Shown: positions 9,232 through 18,236 of the stretch, piece by piece
Layout of the letters: each line of letters starts with the position of its first letter
Position numbering within the stretch: the first letter of the stretch is position 1
NCBI RefSeq assembly: GCF_004295585.1
Contig: NZ_AP019400.1
Coordinates: 5,797,501 to 5,861,500, forward strand
Length of the DNA stretch: 64,000 bases
Source: Cohnella abietis
Lineage (GTDB): Bacteria; Bacillota; Bacilli; Paenibacillales; Paenibacillaceae
Reading direction: 5' to 3'
The notes under the pieces: model-generated
Told to the model about the DNA's origin: nothing
The model's database searches: none
Seen by the model: only the letters and a program-made list of their open reading frames with translations
Position numbers and translations under genes: made by a program

Positions 9232-10263
9232 ATGACAACAATGTCGACGCCCTATAACGGCTCCGTAGTTATACCGGTTCCCGCAACAGAGCAATCCCCC
9301 GATCATAAGTTAATCCGCAAGCTCGGACGACTTGCATTGAATTTACTTCTCGCCGTCTCAAGCCTAATTGTCATAGCTTTCCTAGCTTTTCATGTTTACG
9401 TAGCCTGGGCACTCTCACATCCTCCTGTGGCCTCACTTGTCTCGAATCCGATGCTTGCTAAGAATTTAACTTATAGCGAGGTAACCTTCCCAAGTGCCGA
9501 TGAGAAGACGCTCGTTGATGGTTGGTGGATACCCGCTGACGAAAGCCGGCAAACCGTAGTACTGAGCCACGGATACGGTGCTAACCGAGAAGAGTCTTGG
9601 GTTCCTATGTATGATCTTGCAGACCTGCTTCATAGCTTAAAATATAATGTCCTTATGTTTGATTATGGATTTGCAAGCGCAGCACACTCCACACCTGCAA
9701 CCGGAGGGCGAATTGAATCACAGCAGCTTATAGGAGCACTCCAATATGCACGCAAGCAAGGCAATGATGAGCTTATCATCTGGGGCTTCTCTATGGGCGC
9801 AGGAACGGCATTACAGGCTGCTCTTCAATCCGAGCCAGTCGATGCCATGATTCTGGACAGCACTTTCCTCCCAGACGATGACACATTGTATCATAACATC
9901 CGTAATCAAATAAACATTCCGAAATATCCTTCTGTCTCTCTTATTCGTCTGTTTTTTCCGCTTATGAGCGGCACAAGGCTCGAGCAGATTCCTTCTGCCC
10001 AGGTTCAACAAACAGCCTTCGATTTCCCGATATTGCTCATTCACGGCACAGCCGATGACAAAGCCCCAACCTACATTTCCGAAAATGTTGCCAAAGCGCA
10101 AACAAACGCCCTTTCTCAATTATGGATCGTCCCAGGAGCTATTCATGAAATGATTTATCGCACTCATACGCAAGAATATGTCCAAAGAACAACCTCATTC
10201 CTTGACCGAGTTCATACGGAGGTATTAGCCAAGCTCCAAACTACACAATCAATAACGGCCTAA
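9232..10263 (+). CDS. Membrane-anchored alpha/beta hydrolase
   Basis: A 343-residue alpha/beta-hydrolase-fold protein with one N-terminal membrane segment (about residues 38-62, LLLAVSSLIVIAFLAFHVYV). The oxyanion-loop motif LSHGYGANRE is followed by the nucleophile elbow GFSMGAG (S187), with D275 in HGTADDK and H305 in GAIHEM completing the triad. The closest known type is the B. subtilis YqkD-like group of serine hydrolases; the substrate is unknown. The ATG at 9232 is preceded by GTGAGG at about 9 nt spacing; upstream in-frame codons from 9157 lack a site. It is divergent from the IclR regulator. Confidence 0.88.
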   Translation: MTTMSTPYNGSVVIPVPATEQSPDHKLIRKLGRLALNLLLAVSSLIVIAFLAFHVYVAWALSHPPVASLVSNPMLAKNLTYSEVTFPSADEKTLVDGWWIPADESRQTVVLSHGYGANREESWVPMYDLADLLHSLKYNVLMFDYGFASAAHSTPATGGRIESQQLIGALQYARKQGNDELIIWGFSMGAGTALQAALQSEPVDAMILDSTFLPDDDTLYHNIRNQINIPKYPSVSLIRLFFPLMSGTRLEQIPSAQVQQTAFDFPILLIHGTADDKAPTYISENVAKAQTNALSQLWIVPGAIHEMIYRTHTQEYVQRTTSFLDRVHTEVLAKLQTTQSITA

Positions 10264-10287
10264 TTTCTAGTCATGATACAACTCTTC

Positions 10288-10340
10288 CCCCGCATAGCTT
10301 GCTACGAGGTTTACTACGGCAGTAGCTATAACGGGGAGGG
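10288..10340 (+). promoter_or_regulatory. Leader hairpin overlapping the ribosome site of the long SOD gene
   Basis: CCCCG-C-ATAGCT (10288-10299) can pair with AGCTAT-AA-CGGGG (10324-10336). The 3' arm includes most of the GGGGAGG ribosome site (10333-10339) of the gene starting at 10349. Pairing would hide the site. No regulator or riboswitch class was recognised. Confidence 0.35.
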
Positions 10341-10348
10341 CTCTTGGA

Positions 10349-11590
10349 ATGCGTTTAGTATATGGAAATATTGTGCCCGTGAGATTACTGGAAGAAATCG
10401 TGTATTGGAAAACACAAGAGATTGAGCATATCATCGTCATCCGCTCCCTTGTTCCAGATCTTGAGCCTGCTTACATGCAATTGCTTGCGGATTGGGAAAA
10501 TGTTTTTGAGAAAACTCAGGAGTATGCCGAGCGCGCCAAGCAGCATGCTGTTGCTAATGAGCGTTCTCTACCCTCAGACTGGGCAACACTTCTGCCAAAG
10601 CTGTTAGAGGATAGCTTGGAGCAATCAAGAGAGTTTAGCCGTCAGCTACAGCTATTACCTGAGCATAGCCTCTCCGTTTCCCAGTCTCAAGAGAAATCGA
10701 TCGTATTAGATTATTTGAAGCGGCAGCCTGAATATTACAATGGTATGATGGATCACTTGGAGCAAACGGGAACCGTCCGCTGGATTCAATCTCAGGAAAC
10801 GAATGAGGATAGTCCGGAGGGATACGGTGGACCTGAACCTGCCGATGGCAGTATAAGCTTGCGACCTAATGAGTCGATAAACGAAAGCCATTCTATTCGC
10901 CCAGAGGGCACTTGGTCAGACCCGCTTCTAGCTATGGAGCAAAATAACCCTCCACTGAGCAATCCCGTCCCTGTAGGTGGACATACATTACCCCCACTCC
11001 CTTATTCTTACAAAGCTTTGGAGCCCTATATCGATGAAAAAACAATGCGAATCCACCACGACAAGCATCATCAAAGCTATGTGGACGGTTTGAATATAGC
11101 TGAAACAAAACTAGCTGAAGCTCGGCGAACTGGCGATTTTGATTTGGTCAAACATTGGGAAAGAGAGCTAGCTTTTAATGGTGCTGGACACTATTTGCAT
11201 ACTTTGTTCTGGGGTGTAATGTCACCAAAGGGCGGGGGAAAGCCAAGTGGACCTCTGCTAGACGAAATCATTAACAGCTTCGGGAGCTTTGAAGCGTTTA
11301 AGAAGCAATTTACGGAAGCGGCCAATAAAGTTGAAGGCGGAGGTTGGGCCATTCTTGTGTGGAGTCCGCGAAGCCATCGCCTAGAGATTCTAACCGCGGA
11401 GAAGCATCAGAATCTCTCGCAATGGGATGTCGTCCCGCTGCTCTCCCTGGATGTCTGGGAGCATGCCTATTACCTAAAACATCAGAACAATCGCGCTGCC
11501 TACACACTGGATTGGTGGAACGTGGTTAATTGGCCCTTTGTCTCGGATCGTTACAATAAAGCCAGGCTGCTTATGTGGGTCCCTTATTAA
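10349..11590 (+). CDS. Fe/Mn superoxide dismutase with a long N-terminal extension
   Basis: 413 residues. The last ~200 are a full Fe/Mn SOD: LPPLPYSYKALEPYIDEKTM, ligand His in IHHDKHHQSY, second His in HYLHTLFWGVMSPKGGG, and Asp/His in LDVWEHAYYLKHQN. The usual NHSLFW is changed to YLHTLFW. The first ~205 residues are absent from ordinary SODs: a helical stretch (EEIVYWKTQEIEHIIVIRSL) reminiscent of ferritin-like helical bundles, then a low-complexity linker rich in S, P, E and G. No signal peptide is visible. The start is ATG 10349 with GGGGAGG at 10333-10339. A normal SodA is encoded at 26255, so this is a second, specialised enzyme, possibly like B. subtilis SodF. Confidence 0.88.
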   Translation: MRLVYGNIVPVRLLEEIVYWKTQEIEHIIVIRSLVPDLEPAYMQLLADWENVFEKTQEYAERAKQHAVANERSLPSDWATLLPKLLEDSLEQSREFSRQLQLLPEHSLSVSQSQEKSIVLDYLKRQPEYYNGMMDHLEQTGTVRWIQSQETNEDSPEGYGGPEPADGSISLRPNESINESHSIRPEGTWSDPLLAMEQNNPPLSNPVPVGGHTLPPLPYSYKALEPYIDEKTMRIHHDKHHQSYVDGLNIAETKLAEARRTGDFDLVKHWERELAFNGAGHYLHTLFWGVMSPKGGGKPSGPLLDEIINSFGSFEAFKKQFTEAANKVEGGGWAILVWSPRSHRLEILTAEKHQNLSQWDVVPLLSLDVWEHAYYLKHQNNRAAYTLDWWNVVNWPFVSDRYNKARLLMWVPY

Positions 11591-11634
11591 ATAAGTAATT
11601 CTGAGTAGCAGCCTTGAAGAAGATTAGCCTGAAG

Positions 11635-12549
11635 CTATAGCTTACTTGAATTCAATAGCTGCTCTATTTCTTCTTTTCGGGGAATCGATTGTTGTGCTCC
11701 TACTCGTGTAACAGTTATCGCGGAAGCAGCGGCTGCAAAAACGAGGCTTTCTTTTACCGACCCTCCACTAGCTTGAGAAGCAGCAAAGGCACCAATAAAT
11801 GTGTCTCCAGCTGCAGTGGTGTCCACTGCTTTCACAGAAAAGGCAGGAACGAACTCTCTTGAATCTTTGCTTTTGAATAATGCACCTTTGGATCCGAGAG
11901 TAATAATGACATTCTTAATTCCCTTATTAATAAAATGTGCAGCCGAAAGCTCTGCAGAAGCTACATCTGTGACCTGTAAACCTGAAATTAATGCTGCTTC
12001 CGTTTCATTCAAAATAATCGTGTCAATAAGATCATACAAATACTCATTAAGCTGATGAGCCGGTGCGGGGTTGTAATATACAAGAACGCCTTCCTCCCTG
12101 CACATTCTCATTACAGCTTCATTCACACTGGCAGGAATCTCATTTTGCAGTAAAACGGCATAGGCTCCCTTAAGCATATTAATGGATAGCTGATCCGAAT
12201 GAACCTTACCATTAGCTCCGTGGGATAGGACTATCGTATTCTCGCCCGCTTCGTCAACCGTAATAAAGGCCAATCCTGACGTGCCTTCTTCGATGCTGAT
12301 TGCAGAGGAATTAACGCCATAATTGTGCAATGCCTTTATAAGCACTTCTCCGAACGCATCGTTGCCGACTGCTCCTATCATCGTAACTGAGCTGCCAGCA
12401 AGCGATGATGACACTGCCTGGTTGGCTCCTTTGCCTCCTGGGCTATAGCTTGTATCAAGGCAATGAATCGTCTCTCCTGGCTCCGGATGGCGCTCCACGC
12501 GATTAATAATATCCATATTGATGCTTCCTACCACAACTACGTTACCCAT
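11635..12549 (-). CDS. rbsK: Ribokinase
   Basis: A 304-residue PfkB-family sugar kinase. The N-terminal substrate motif GSINMDIINRVERHPEPGET, the GGKGANQAVSSSLAG signature, and the C-terminal DTTAAGDTFIGAFAAS with the catalytic Asp are all present, in the pattern of ribokinases rather than fructokinases. It phosphorylates D-ribose to ribose-5-phosphate. The start is ATG 12549 with GGAG 7-8 nt upstream; a TTG six bases earlier is rejected. No ribose transporter or RbsR gene is adjacent, so the gene is a lone kinase here and the substrate could be another pentose or nucleoside-derived sugar. Confidence 0.9.
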   Translation of the reverse strand: MGNVVVVGSINMDIINRVERHPEPGETIHCLDTSYSPGGKGANQAVSSSLAGSSVTMIGAVGNDAFGEVLIKALHNYGVNSSAISIEEGTSGLAFITVDEAGENTIVLSHGANGKVHSDQLSINMLKGAYAVLLQNEIPASVNEAVMRMCREEGVLVYYNPAPAHQLNEYLYDLIDTIILNETEAALISGLQVTDVASAELSAAHFINKGIKNVIITLGSKGALFKSKDSREFVPAFSVKAVDTTAAGDTFIGAFAASQASGGSVKESLVFAAAASAITVTRVGAQQSIPRKEEIEQLLNSSKL

Positions 12550-12734
12550 GCTCAATCTCCGTCCGTTTATTGGATTCTATCCTCTACCTCGTTAAGCTCG
12601 ATAATCTCGATTGCTTAAAAAAGCTAACTAAATTATTTACCCATTATATTCAAAGGAATATTCTTCCTATAATGAAATGCTTGTTACATCTTACATTATC
12701 AACAGTCGCAAATGATTTCAAGACATAACGTGTA

Positions 12735-13236
12735 GGAATTAGTTGGCTTGGACCTACTAATTCACGCCATATGCACAGTTTGGGTGCAGCGTCACGCGGT
12801 GTGGCGGGCTAATTCTGTCCATATTCGTAGTTATGATACCGAGTTACGCGGAGAGACCGACTATCTCCTGCTCCCGAGGCGTGTTTGATACCGAGTTGCG
12901 CGGAGAGGCCGACTAACTCATCCTACTGAGGCGCGTTTGATGCCGAGTTGCGCGGAGAGACCGACTATTTCCTGCTATCATGGCATGTTTAATGCCGAGT
13001 TACGCGGAGAGGCCGACTATCTCCTGCTACCATGGAACGTTTGATACCGAGTTGCGCGACGAGGACGACTAACTCCTCCTACTGAGGCGTGATTGATACC
13101 GAGTTACGCGGAGAGACCGACTATCTCCTGCTACCGAGGCGTGTTTGATACCGAGTTACGCGGAAAGACCGACTATTTCCTGCTACCGAGGCACTTTTGA
13201 TGCCGAGTTAAGCGACGGCGACTAATTTGTGCCGCG
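12735..13236. repeat. Tandem array 2: 8 units of exactly 52 bp, with a degenerate core pair in front
   Basis: The motif GATACCGAGTT(A/G)CGCGGAGA recurs at 12835, 12887, 12939, 12991, 13043, 13095, 13147 and 13199 (last one diverged), always 52 bp apart. Each unit continues (G/A)(C/A)CCGACTA(A/T)CTCCT. Just upstream, 12735-12763 holds GGAATTAGTTGGC and an inverted CTACTAATTC, matching the core of array 1 in both orientations. The array lies between two minus-strand genes. Bases 12550-12734 hold nothing further that I can identify. Confidence 0.93.
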
Positions 13237-13246
13237 CCGCTAAAAC

Positions 13247-13292
13247 CAAAAAGCCCTCAAAACCACTATACTCAGTGGCTTTGAAGGCTCTC
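13247..13292 (-). terminator. Intrinsic terminator after the Gfo/Idh/MocA gene
   Basis: On the minus strand GAGCCTTCAAAGCCACT pairs with AGTGGTTTTGAGGGC, followed by TTTTT. Confidence 0.85.
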
Positions 13293-13324
13293 TCGATTAA
13301 AACCAGCAATTACCTAAATACTAC

Positions 13325-14401
13325 TTACAAGCTCCAATCGAGCTTAACTTCGCCGCCCTTGCGGGAGGATTCGTAGATAGCGTCGATGATCAGATTGCTG
13401 CGCAAGCCTGTTTCAGCAGAAGTCCAAGGTGCTTTGCCTGTACGAACACAATCCAAGAAATGGCGGCTCAAACGAACGCGTGCACCCTCATCTTCTTCTG
13501 GAGCAACAAGTGGGATATCAACCGTTTTGTCGAAACGCTCTGTAAGGAATTTACCTTCCTCACCACGAAGCACAGCACCACCGTCGGAACCCATCAAGTG
13601 AAGGAATGGCGAGCTATCCGTATCCATATGGACTGCCCAGCTTACTTCAAGAGTAAGTGAGGTACCATTATCCATCTTGATAATAGCTGTCGCCAAATCC
13701 TCAACGTCGTAAATACCGTCCCAATTAGGCTTGCCCCAAGAGCCGATTCCTTTTTTGCGAGGACCGAATTCCGCATAAGTAGCACCGTATACAGATACTG
13801 GCTTAGGCTCACCCATGAGGAAGAAAGCCAGATCAAGCATATGAACGCCGATATCAATGAGTGGTCCGCCACCGGATTCGCCATGCTGAGTAAACCAAGT
13901 TCCCCAGCCGGGTATGCCTTTGCGACGGTACCAGCCAGTTTTGGCTGTATAAATGTTACCCAGCTCACCACGGTCGATCTGTTCCTTCACCTGCAGTGAA
14001 AGTGCCTCCCAGCGCATTTGGTGGGCGACCATTACAGTCTTGCCCGTCCGCTTCTGAGCCCGCACGATTTCCTTAGCAGCTTCTGAATCAAGTCCCATCG
14101 GCTTCTCAATCAATACATGCTTGCCATGCTCCAAAGCAAGGATTGTTAGAGGCGCATGTGCTTTATTTGGAACAGCAACGATTACGGCATCAACATCATC
14201 ACGGCGAATTAATTCCTCTGGCGATGCCGATACAACTGGTATTCCGTATTGCTTCGCTCTCTGCTCGGCAAGCGGAAGAAAAGTATCCGTCACCGCGACA
14301 AATTCGCATTCCTCCTGAAGCTTACCAAACTCTTGTAAGTGAACATTGCCTATATTTCCTGCCCCAATCAAGCCAATGCGAATTTTAGATGGACTAGACA
14401 T
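13325..14401 (-). CDS. Gfo/Idh/MocA-family NAD(P)-dependent oxidoreductase
   Basis: A 358-residue two-domain dehydrogenase. The N-terminal Rossmann domain has RIGLIGAGNIGNVHL and the family motif VLIEKPMGLDSEAAKEIV, whose EKP Lys is the usual catalytic residue. The C-terminal alpha/beta domain has GGGPLIDIGVHMLDLAFFLMG, with the DxxxH catalytic pair. Members oxidise sugars, inositols or sugar acids. The start is ATG 14401 with AGGAGG about 10 nt upstream; an ATG at 14440 would bury the ribosome site. The gene is a single transcription unit closed by a terminator. The substrate cannot be told from the sequence. Confidence 0.9.
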   Translation of the reverse strand: MSSPSKIRIGLIGAGNIGNVHLQEFGKLQEECEFVAVTDTFLPLAEQRAKQYGIPVVSASPEELIRRDDVDAVIVAVPNKAHAPLTILALEHGKHVLIEKPMGLDSEAAKEIVRAQKRTGKTVMVAHQMRWEALSLQVKEQIDRGELGNIYTAKTGWYRRKGIPGWGTWFTQHGESGGGPLIDIGVHMLDLAFFLMGEPKPVSVYGATYAEFGPRKKGIGSWGKPNWDGIYDVEDLATAIIKMDNGTSLTLEVSWAVHMDTDSSPFLHLMGSDGGAVLRGEEGKFLTERFDKTVDIPLVAPEEDEGARVRLSRHFLDCVRTGKAPWTSAETGLRSNLIIDAIYESSRKGGEVKLDWSL

Positions 14402-14563
14402 AGAATTAAACTCCTCCAATGAAAGTGCTTTTATTAGCAATTACCATCATCATAATCTATAATCCATCCTCGGCGACATGACCATTTTAGCTTACTTCTT
14501 ATGTTCATTTGCCAGAAAGAATTCAGCATAGCTATCATTTCCGGAAGAAAATATTTTATTAAT

Positions 14564-16156
14564 TTAATTGCCTATTCTAAAAATAGACACAGCACGCTGA
14601 AGATCTTCTGCAAGATTAGCCAAAGATTGAGCGGTTGCCGCTGTTTCTTGGCTAGCAGCTGCCGCTTCCTCTGTCGCTGCAGAAATACTCTCGACTGCCT
14701 CTTGAACGGTAGACGCCTGTGCAGCCTGCTCCTCACTAGCAGCAGCTATTTCCGTCACTTTATGACCCGCATCGTTAACCATAGCAGCAATATGCTTGAA
14801 TGCTTCCCCAGTCTTATGCGAGAACGTAGCACTCTCCTGAACTGCAGCTACGCTTTGCTTGGTGTTCTCCTGCATTCCCTTAATGATCCCTGTAATTTGC
14901 TTAGTAGCATCGCTGCTTCTCTCTGCTAGCTTCCGAACCTCATCTGCTACCACGGCAAATCCCCGGCCCTGCTCGCCTGCTCTAGCCGCTTCTATCGCTG
15001 CATTAAGCGCCAGCAAGTTGGTTTGATCTGCGATATCCTCAATAACTTCAATAATATCACCAATTTTTTGCGAATCATCCTCAAGCCTTGTCATTTTGCC
15101 ACTTACCGCATTCATGCTCTCCATCGATGAAAGAATAACCTCTTCCCCATCTTTGGCAACCTGCATCGTCGTATTGGATAACTCAGAAGCAAGCTCCGTA
15201 TTCTGTGCTACCGAGTGAATAGCACTAGAAAGCTCATTGAAAAGCTCACTAATCATTTGAGCTGAATCCGCCTGTGTAGCATTACCGCTAGCAATTTCCT
15301 CGCTGCTAGCCGATATTTGCTGGGATGCCGCTGCTAGACTTTGCGAATTCGATAGGATATTACCGACGATCTGACGTAAGTTATTCACCATCGTATCAAT
15401 TGCGATACCGAGCATACCAATCTCGTCTTTTGTTTGAATATTTACTGTTTCCCTAAGATCTCCGTCTGCCACCCTGCTCACAAGCGCAACAACCTTGCCC
15501 AGTGGTTTAGAAATGACCTGAGAGATGAAATATCCGAATAGAATGCTAAGAAGGACTGCAACAATTAGAATGGAAATCGTAATGTTACGAGATGACTTAT
15601 ATAGGCTTGCCCCGCTGTCCCGAGAATGCTCCGCCTCAGACAAGTTGATCTCGACTAATTTGCTAAGAATGTCCTTCACTTGACTCGTTATTGTCTGATA
15701 TTCGTTGTCTATTATTTTCTCCATGTCCTCCAGACGACCTGCATCCTTCATACTGACAGCTGTATCAAAGATTTCGAGATAGTCACTAAACTTATCCTCG
15801 AAGGGTTTAAGTGTTTGTATAGAATTGTCTGACAGCTGAGTATTTCTAAAGTCAGTCATTGTTTGATTAATAAGCTCTATTTGCTCCTTAGATTTTCCCT
15901 TCGTTTCCTGTAGTATTTGATTATCCTTGGTCATATACAGCTTCCGAAGTTGCGTTCTCATCTCATTAAAGCTAACTTGAGCCTTCTGTAACGATTGAAC
16001 GGCTACTAATTGATTGTCGTACATATCATTTAAGCTTCCATTCATTTTACCTAGATTGTTCAATCCATAAGTACCGACAAATGCCATAATTACAGCAATG
16101 ACTAAGAAGGAAGAAATAAGCTTGACGCTAGTCTTTAAGTTATAGAACCATTTCAT
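14564..16156 (-). CDS. Methyl-accepting chemotaxis protein (four-helix-bundle sensor)
   Basis: A 530-residue transmembrane receptor. A first membrane segment (about residues 12-32), an extracytoplasmic ~150-residue all-helical region of the 4HB_MCP type, and a second segment (about 182-205, ITISILIVAVLLSILFGYF) are followed by a HAMP domain and a long coiled coil. The hairpin tip EAARAGEQGRGFAVVADEVR is canonical, so it should contact CheW and CheA. Glu/Gln methylation-helix residues are present. The start is ATG 16156 with GAGGTGG 6 nt upstream. It is the last gene of chemotaxis operon 1 (HD-GYP, cheW, cheA, mcp). The ligand is unknown. Confidence 0.93.
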   Translation of the reverse strand: MKWFYNLKTSVKLISSFLVIAVIMAFVGTYGLNNLGKMNGSLNDMYDNQLVAVQSLQKAQVSFNEMRTQLRKLYMTKDNQILQETKGKSKEQIELINQTMTDFRNTQLSDNSIQTLKPFEDKFSDYLEIFDTAVSMKDAGRLEDMEKIIDNEYQTITSQVKDILSKLVEINLSEAEHSRDSGASLYKSSRNITISILIVAVLLSILFGYFISQVISKPLGKVVALVSRVADGDLRETVNIQTKDEIGMLGIAIDTMVNNLRQIVGNILSNSQSLAAASQQISASSEEIASGNATQADSAQMISELFNELSSAIHSVAQNTELASELSNTTMQVAKDGEEVILSSMESMNAVSGKMTRLEDDSQKIGDIIEVIEDIADQTNLLALNAAIEAARAGEQGRGFAVVADEVRKLAERSSDATKQITGIIKGMQENTKQSVAAVQESATFSHKTGEAFKHIAAMVNDAGHKVTEIAAASEEQAAQASTVQEAVESISAATEEAAAASQETAATAQSLANLAEDLQRAVSIFRIGN

Positions 16157-16197
16157 AAGTGTCCACCTCATCTGATTTGTTCGATCAACTTACATGG

Positions 16198-18222
16198 TCA
16201 AGCTCTGCTCATCATTCTGATAATGCCGCCAATCTCAAGGATCAATGCAACCTTTCCGTTACCGAGTATAGTCGCTCCGGCGATACCCTCTACCTGACCA
16301 ACAAAACCACCTAGCCCCTTAATAACAATTTCCTGATTACCAAGCAGCTCGTCCACAGCCAATGCGTACCTTTTTTCGGCACGACCTATAATCACTACGG
16401 GTATATGCTTATTCTGGCGGTGCTGCTCAGAGTATCCGAAGCAATCTTGCAGCCAGACGATCGGAATGACCTGATCTCTAATAGTGACGATTGGAATACC
16501 TCTGACATAACGGATTTCCTCTGGCTCCAGCCTAACAATCTCTGCCACATTGCTCATCGGAATAATAAAGGTGCTTTCACTGACCTTCACCATAAGCCCG
16601 GTAATAATCGCCAGAGTAAGAGGCAGCCTAATATTAAATTGGGTACCCTGTCCCTTAATCGTTGTAATATCGATCCGCCCGTTCATTCTCTCAATACCGG
16701 CACGAACGATATCCATTCCAACGCCTCTTCCGGATATATCGCTTACCTTGGATGCAGTTGATAGACCGGGATGGAAAACGAGGTCGACCGCCTCCTTCTC
16801 TGTCAATTGCTCTGCCTCTGACGTCGATAAGAGCTTTAAGCTAAGCGCCTTCTGCAGCAATCGTTGCGAATCTATTCCACCACCATCGTCCCCAACAACA
16901 ATGAGTACTTGGTTATCTTCATGCGAAGCACGAATAGTAACCTTCCCTTTATCAGGCTTTCCTCTTTCTCTCCGAGCTTCAGGACTCTCAATTCCATGAT
17001 CTACTGCATTACGTAATAGATGAATGAGTGGATCGCCTATTTCCTCAATTAAAGTTCGATCCAATTCCGTTTCCTTGCCCTCAAGGACTAGCTCAATGTC
17101 TTTGCCCAGGGATTGGGATAAATCACGGATCATACGAGGAAAACGATTAAACAGCTGCTCTATAGGTAGCATTCTGACCTTCATAACACTTTCCTGAAGC
17201 TCACCAATGATACGGGTAAAATGATCTGAAATTTGTCCTAAATCCTGAATGAGCTCATCGGTGCCGAATTTCAAATCCAATGATTTCTCAATTTGCTTAA
17301 TGCGCGTTTGATCGATGACCAATTCTCCAACTAAATTCATTAGCTGCTCTAGCCGGTCGACGTTTACCCTAATTGACTGAACCCGAGACTTCTCTTGAAT
17401 AAGCGATGCAGACGATGAAATACTGCTTTCACTGAATTCCTCTTGATCATTAACAGAGCTAATAGTTAACGCCTTAAGCTCAGTAATATTGCTTTCCCTA
17501 ATGTCCACACGTTCAACATCAACCCACTGCAAAATATCCTCAGCCATTGTTTCTTCCGAGCTATCTGATACAATTAACCACCTAGCTGAGGCATCTCCAT
17601 TGCCTTGAATCTCCTCTACTACTCGGGAAAAGTCCGACCATACAATAGCAGCGAATTGCTCCAGCAAATGATTCATGACATGAATTCTAGCTGCCCTCAT
17701 CTCACATTCATCTGTCAAATAAATATGAACCCAGAAAGCTTTTTTCCCACTTGTCATTTGTTGGATCACACTATGTAAAGCTTCGTCTGGCAATTCTATA
17801 TCAGCAGAAAGTCCAGAAAAAACCTCATTTTGTGGCGATGACGCCCAGCTGTCTTTTCGAAGCTCCAATAACAAATCATCAATATCGGATTTTTCAATAT
17901 TTCCATTCGCAATTTCCGTTCGCAGCTGCTTCATTCGATCTACGCAGTGAAAGAACAAAGTTGCCAACTCTTTGGTGAGCGTGTACTCTCCGTTCCGTAC
18001 ATTTTCTAAAATATGCTCCATGTTGTGGGTAAGTCGCTTCATACGATCGTAGCCCATTGCAGCAGAGGAGCCCTTCAGTGTATGTGCTGCACGAAACAAT
18101 CGCTGGATTCCTTCCAACGATTCTCCTGATTGCTCAATACGAAGAATCTCTTCCTCCATTAGATGCAGCTGCTCGTCCAATTCTTCCATGTAGAGAGTTT
18201 GATACTCTGTCATATCCAGCAT
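16198..18222 (-). CDS. cheA: Chemotaxis histidine kinase CheA (operon 1)
   Basis: 674 residues. The N-terminal Hpt domain has the phospho-accepting H47 in RAAHTLKGSSAAMG. A P2-like region (about 130-260) is poorly conserved. The dimerisation domain starts near residue 285 (RVNVDRLEQLMNLVGELV). The HATPase has LIHLLRNAVDHGIESPEARR and DDGGGID, and the C-terminal CheW-like P5 domain starts at about 540. Start at ATG 18222 with AGGGGGA 7 nt upstream, 14 nt after cheW. It transfers phosphate to a response regulator, but no cheY lies in this operon or elsewhere in the window. The partner could be the housekeeping CheY or an unknown regulator. Confidence 0.95.
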   Translation of the reverse strand: MLDMTEYQTLYMEELDEQLHLMEEEILRIEQSGESLEGIQRLFRAAHTLKGSSAAMGYDRMKRLTHNMEHILENVRNGEYTLTKELATLFFHCVDRMKQLRTEIANGNIEKSDIDDLLLELRKDSWASSPQNEVFSGLSADIELPDEALHSVIQQMTSGKKAFWVHIYLTDECEMRAARIHVMNHLLEQFAAIVWSDFSRVVEEIQGNGDASARWLIVSDSSEETMAEDILQWVDVERVDIRESNITELKALTISSVNDQEEFSESSISSSASLIQEKSRVQSIRVNVDRLEQLMNLVGELVIDQTRIKQIEKSLDLKFGTDELIQDLGQISDHFTRIIGELQESVMKVRMLPIEQLFNRFPRMIRDLSQSLGKDIELVLEGKETELDRTLIEEIGDPLIHLLRNAVDHGIESPEARRERGKPDKGKVTIRASHEDNQVLIVVGDDGGGIDSQRLLQKALSLKLLSTSEAEQLTEKEAVDLVFHPGLSTASKVSDISGRGVGMDIVRAGIERMNGRIDITTIKGQGTQFNIRLPLTLAIITGLMVKVSESTFIIPMSNVAEIVRLEPEEIRYVRGIPIVTIRDQVIPIVWLQDCFGYSEQHRQNKHIPVVIIGRAEKRYALAVDELLGNQEIVIKGLGGFVGQVEGIAGATILGNGKVALILEIGGIIRMMSRA

Positions 18223-18236
18223 GCTGTCTTCCCCCT

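Noticed and set aside
13386..14388. Plus-strand frames opposite the Gfo/Idh/MocA gene
   Set aside because: They lie entirely within the recognised gene and have no independent support.
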